A stretch of 8,433 nucleotides of DNA. Source: Legionella qingyii. GTDB lineage: Bacteria; Pseudomonadota; Gammaproteobacteria; Legionellales; Legionellaceae. The DNA lies in NCBI RefSeq assembly GCF_003184185.1, contig NZ_QHJG01000012.1, positions 115,728 through 124,160 of the forward strand. Reading direction: 5' to 3'. Made by a program: the position numbers and the translations under genes. The notes under the pieces were generated by a model. That model ran no database searches. It was not told the origin of the DNA and was given only the letters and a program-made list of their open reading frames with translations. Positions 6,765-8,433 of the stretch are shown in pieces; positions within the stretch are counted from its first letter, which is position 1, and each line of letters starts with the position of its first letter.

Positions 6765-7898
6765 GATAAAATATTACGATAGAACTTATCGAACTTCTGC
6801 AGAAAAAAGTAGATACAGATAATAAAAAAAACGGAGTCGTTACAGAAATACTAGCTTTAAACCATTACTTGATTGGGTGCTAAATTTAGCGACTTACTTA
6901 GGTAAATAACTTTAAAGTACTATGACCCAAAATTTCTTTTTAACAAAATTCTCTCCATTATATAGTCATCTATCGAGTAAGAAAACTTCTTTGGAAACTA
7001 TATAGGTGTTGTGATTTAGACAATTAAGTTATGGATATGACAAAAACACCCTATATTTGTGATTAAATAGATTACCCATCAAAGATATTAGTATGCAGGG
7101 ATTGCCGCAAAGGAGTTGTTGGGGAGCGAAAAAGTTTTATCGTGTTATTAGTCGTTCAAAAACGACTATAAATAACATAAGGTTAACTAATAGTTAGCAC
7201 TAAAAATGCCCACTAAATCCTATTAGGAATTATATAAGAGGTTAAACCACTTCTTGTTTAACTTTTGGTTACTCTAAACCTCTCGTAAGAAATTGAACTC
7301 TAAATAATTATGTTACTATGGGTTCTAGTTTTATTAATCTAAAACGGGTTGAATTTCATAGCATCTAATTAACAACTCTAGCGAGTAGTCCATAAGAAGG
7401 ATTAGCTGAATTCTCCTGTAGTGTTTGGCTATGCTTTTAGAGAAAACTGAATAGAAACAGATTTGTATAAGAACGTAGGGTACTAACAAAATTACATAGT
7501 TCTAGTTTATTCGTACGTTGAAATTGATTGTATTCTATAGAATTACCGCAGGTTATGGGGCAGGTCCATATTCGTCCTAAGTAAGGAACTAGTTTTTGGA
7601 CTAGCTTCTTGCTATATTAACGTTCTAGTGCAAACAATTGAAACCTATTTAGTTTCGCATTAAATTTAAAAAAGACTTCAAATTAATTTAGACTACAATT
7701 TATCGGTTAATTAAAACATCTTTCTATAAATGGTACGTTTACTCGTTATGGTATAAAAACAAACTAAACTAAATGTCTTAAAGCCCGATCTTATAGTTTT
7801 AAACAAAACGATCAATTATCAGGCATTTTGTTTCTTGGAACTCTAAGTAATTTTTCTAGAAAGGGTCACAAGGGTGAAAGCAGATGCATCTTTTTGTA
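6765..7898 (-). CDS. DUF3800 domain protein, 377 aa
   Basis: ATG at 7898 opens a 377-codon frame to TAG at 6765. It starts MFFYVDESGNTGKD, the hallmark N-terminal strand of DUF3800 with the DESG motif at residues 6-9. Two further expected acidic positions are present: D236 in VKITIDNQ and D294 in GIELTDLVLWIYQR, matching the family's usual GIQLADL ending. The spaced acids fit the RNase H-like fold proposed for this family, so a metal-dependent nuclease activity is plausible but not established. The length is in the upper family range, with a helical insert between residues about 60 and 230. DUF3800 genes often occur in phage, IS-rich and defence regions. The start is preceded by GTGAG, a modest ribosome site. 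The AAA ATPase gene follows in the same direction after 279 bp with its own promoter. Confidence 0.9.
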
Positions 7899-8188
7899 AA
7901 ATCGAGTGTTTATAGGTATATTTTAATCATATCTTGTGTTTCACTTATTCATAAACTAGACTTTCCCAGATATTTTATCTATTTATCTTATACTTTAGGC
8001 TCCTAATGATAAGTTAAAGTATTTAGTCAGAAGTATATCTATTAAACCGATCCGAGATTTTAAACACAAAAACCCTGTATTGACTGAGTTACTGATTATA
8101 TAGTAAACCCATGTCATACAATTCCCTCCCTCCCTCGATCGATCAACTATCTTCACAATCCATCGATGTTTTCGAAGATCGAAATAAA
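7899..8188. other. Gene-free stretch upstream of DUF3800, with short tandem repeats
   Basis: About 290 bp without a supported gene. Read backwards it contains a small hairpin AAAGCT-AGA-AGCTTTT (8184-8168) just after the upstream fragment's stop, possibly a weak terminator. Next come an ACTAGCTAGCT stretch and three CCCT units (8134-8123). TATACT at 7872-7867 may be a -10 box for the DUF3800 gene, but no -35 box stands at the right distance. Confidence 0.45.
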
Positions 8189-8372
8189 AGTACTTAGTAC
8201 ATCTAGGACTGCTTATCGTGAATCGTTACTGACCTTTCGAGATAGTGCGAGCAGAGATCTCGGTAGCAAACATAGCTGCTAAAGAACTCTTTTGGATGAA
8301 TGAAAAAGTCTCGGCTTTTAGACTGTAAAACAAACGGTATCTCGTATACGAAAGCTTAAAAATAGGCTTCCC
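8189..8372 (-). pseudogene. 3' fragment of an unknown gene cut by an IS21-type end
   Basis: About 60 codons reading KNSKAYALWQTKCQIFGSEK, VSRFSQEIVDTNDGSRDERD and RAFQSLLSAIRQDLHDS before TGA at 8189. The pattern 'FGSEKV ... LLSAIRQDL' is like the C-terminus of a widespread group of small uncharacterised bacterial proteins that end in GSxxV and LLxAMRxDL. The frame stays open by chance through the IS end to an ATG at 8413, but its own 5' part is missing. Confidence 0.55.
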
Positions 8373-8433
8373 ACACATAAGGCCTCGCTTTACTAGTGGT
8401 TAAGGCCGGCGTAAACTAGCGTCTAAGGCCTTT
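8373..8433 (+). mobile_element. Terminus of an IS21-family element (IS408/IS1405-like)
   Basis: On the complement strand, TGTGTATTCCGGAGCGAAAT starts at 8373, and ATTCCGG recurs every 23 bp (three copies to the window edge), each separated by a TGATC-containing spacer. Multiple ATTCCGG...TGATCA terminal repeats are characteristic of IS21-family ends of the IS408 type, where they bind the IstA transposase. The body of the element, including istA and istB, would lie beyond the right edge. Strand here only indicates that the element extends to the right. Confidence 0.6.

Noticed and set aside
1..8433. An alternative genetic code or very short-gene genome as the reason for lack of ORFs
   Set aside because: Standard-code translation of the reversed letters gives normal long genes, which explains the absence fully.
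1..8433. tRNA, rRNA or CRISPR arrays
   Set aside because: No cloverleaf, rRNA segment or regularly spaced direct repeat was seen in either polarity; the only regular repeats are the TTCTTAA boxes and the IS21-type end.

Overview
ORIENTATION. Read as labelled (5'->3' left to right, with its reverse complement), this window has no convincing gene: nothing open beyond about 70 codons in 8.4 kb, and none of it resembles a protein. Read backwards, from the last base to the first and WITHOUT complementing, the same letters give long open frames with recognisable families: GrpB, two serine recombinases, a CHMI-type isomerase, a 372-residue AAA ATPase, a 377-residue DUF3800 protein, and IS ends. The printed string is therefore a reversed (equivalently, complemented but not reversed) copy of natural DNA, strictly written 3'->5'. 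Every gene call below depends on that correction. If the printed polarity were physically real, nothing here would be expressed. Convention used: '-' means the coding strand is the printed letters read from high to low coordinate. '+' means the coding strand is the base-by-base complement read left to right. Coordinates are those of the printed window.

ORGANISM. The DNA is AT-rich, with bacterial gene structure and Shine-Dalgarno sites. It is dense in recombinases, IS remnants and broken genes. This suggests an accessory region or plasmid of an AT-rich gammaproteobacterium, perhaps Legionella-like. The taxonomic guess is inference from style only.

LAYOUT, in the direction of transcription (right to left). 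At the right edge an IS21-type terminus (8373-8433) cuts off the 3' part of an unknown gene (8189-8372). After about 290 bp without a gene comes the intact DUF3800 gene (7898-6765). A 279-bp control region follows, with a good sigma70 promoter embedded in seven copies of a TTCTTAA/TTAAGAA box, then the AAA ATPase gene (6485-5367). Next is a frameshifted YhcG/DUF1016 PD-(D/E)XK nuclease remnant (about 5265-4874), an intact small isomerase-family gene (4766-4386), and a short fragment that may come from a histone-deacetylase-like gene (4382-4272). A two-helix membrane protein ORF (3963-3703) runs into a decayed IS3-family end (about 3735-3572). Behind it lie an aldo/keto reductase scrap and a serine recombinase without its catalytic N-terminus (3378-2992). 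The left third holds an unknown 138-aa protein (2989-2573), a 205-aa protein with one hydrophobic segment and its own promoter (2477-1860), a 47-aa ORF (1683-1540), about 420 bp with no clear gene, a 46-aa ORF on the other strand (977-1117), a nearly complete serine recombinase whose start is broken (about 958-370), and the 5' part of a grpB-family gene running off the left edge (368-1).

HOW THE GENES FIT TOGETHER. This looks like a mobile-element graveyard with a few intact cargo genes. The most functional-looking part is DUF3800 plus the repeat-controlled AAA/winged-helix ATPase, next to a dead YhcG nuclease. DUF3800 and YhcG genes often occur in defence or mobile islands, so a defence or element-maintenance role is plausible but unproven.
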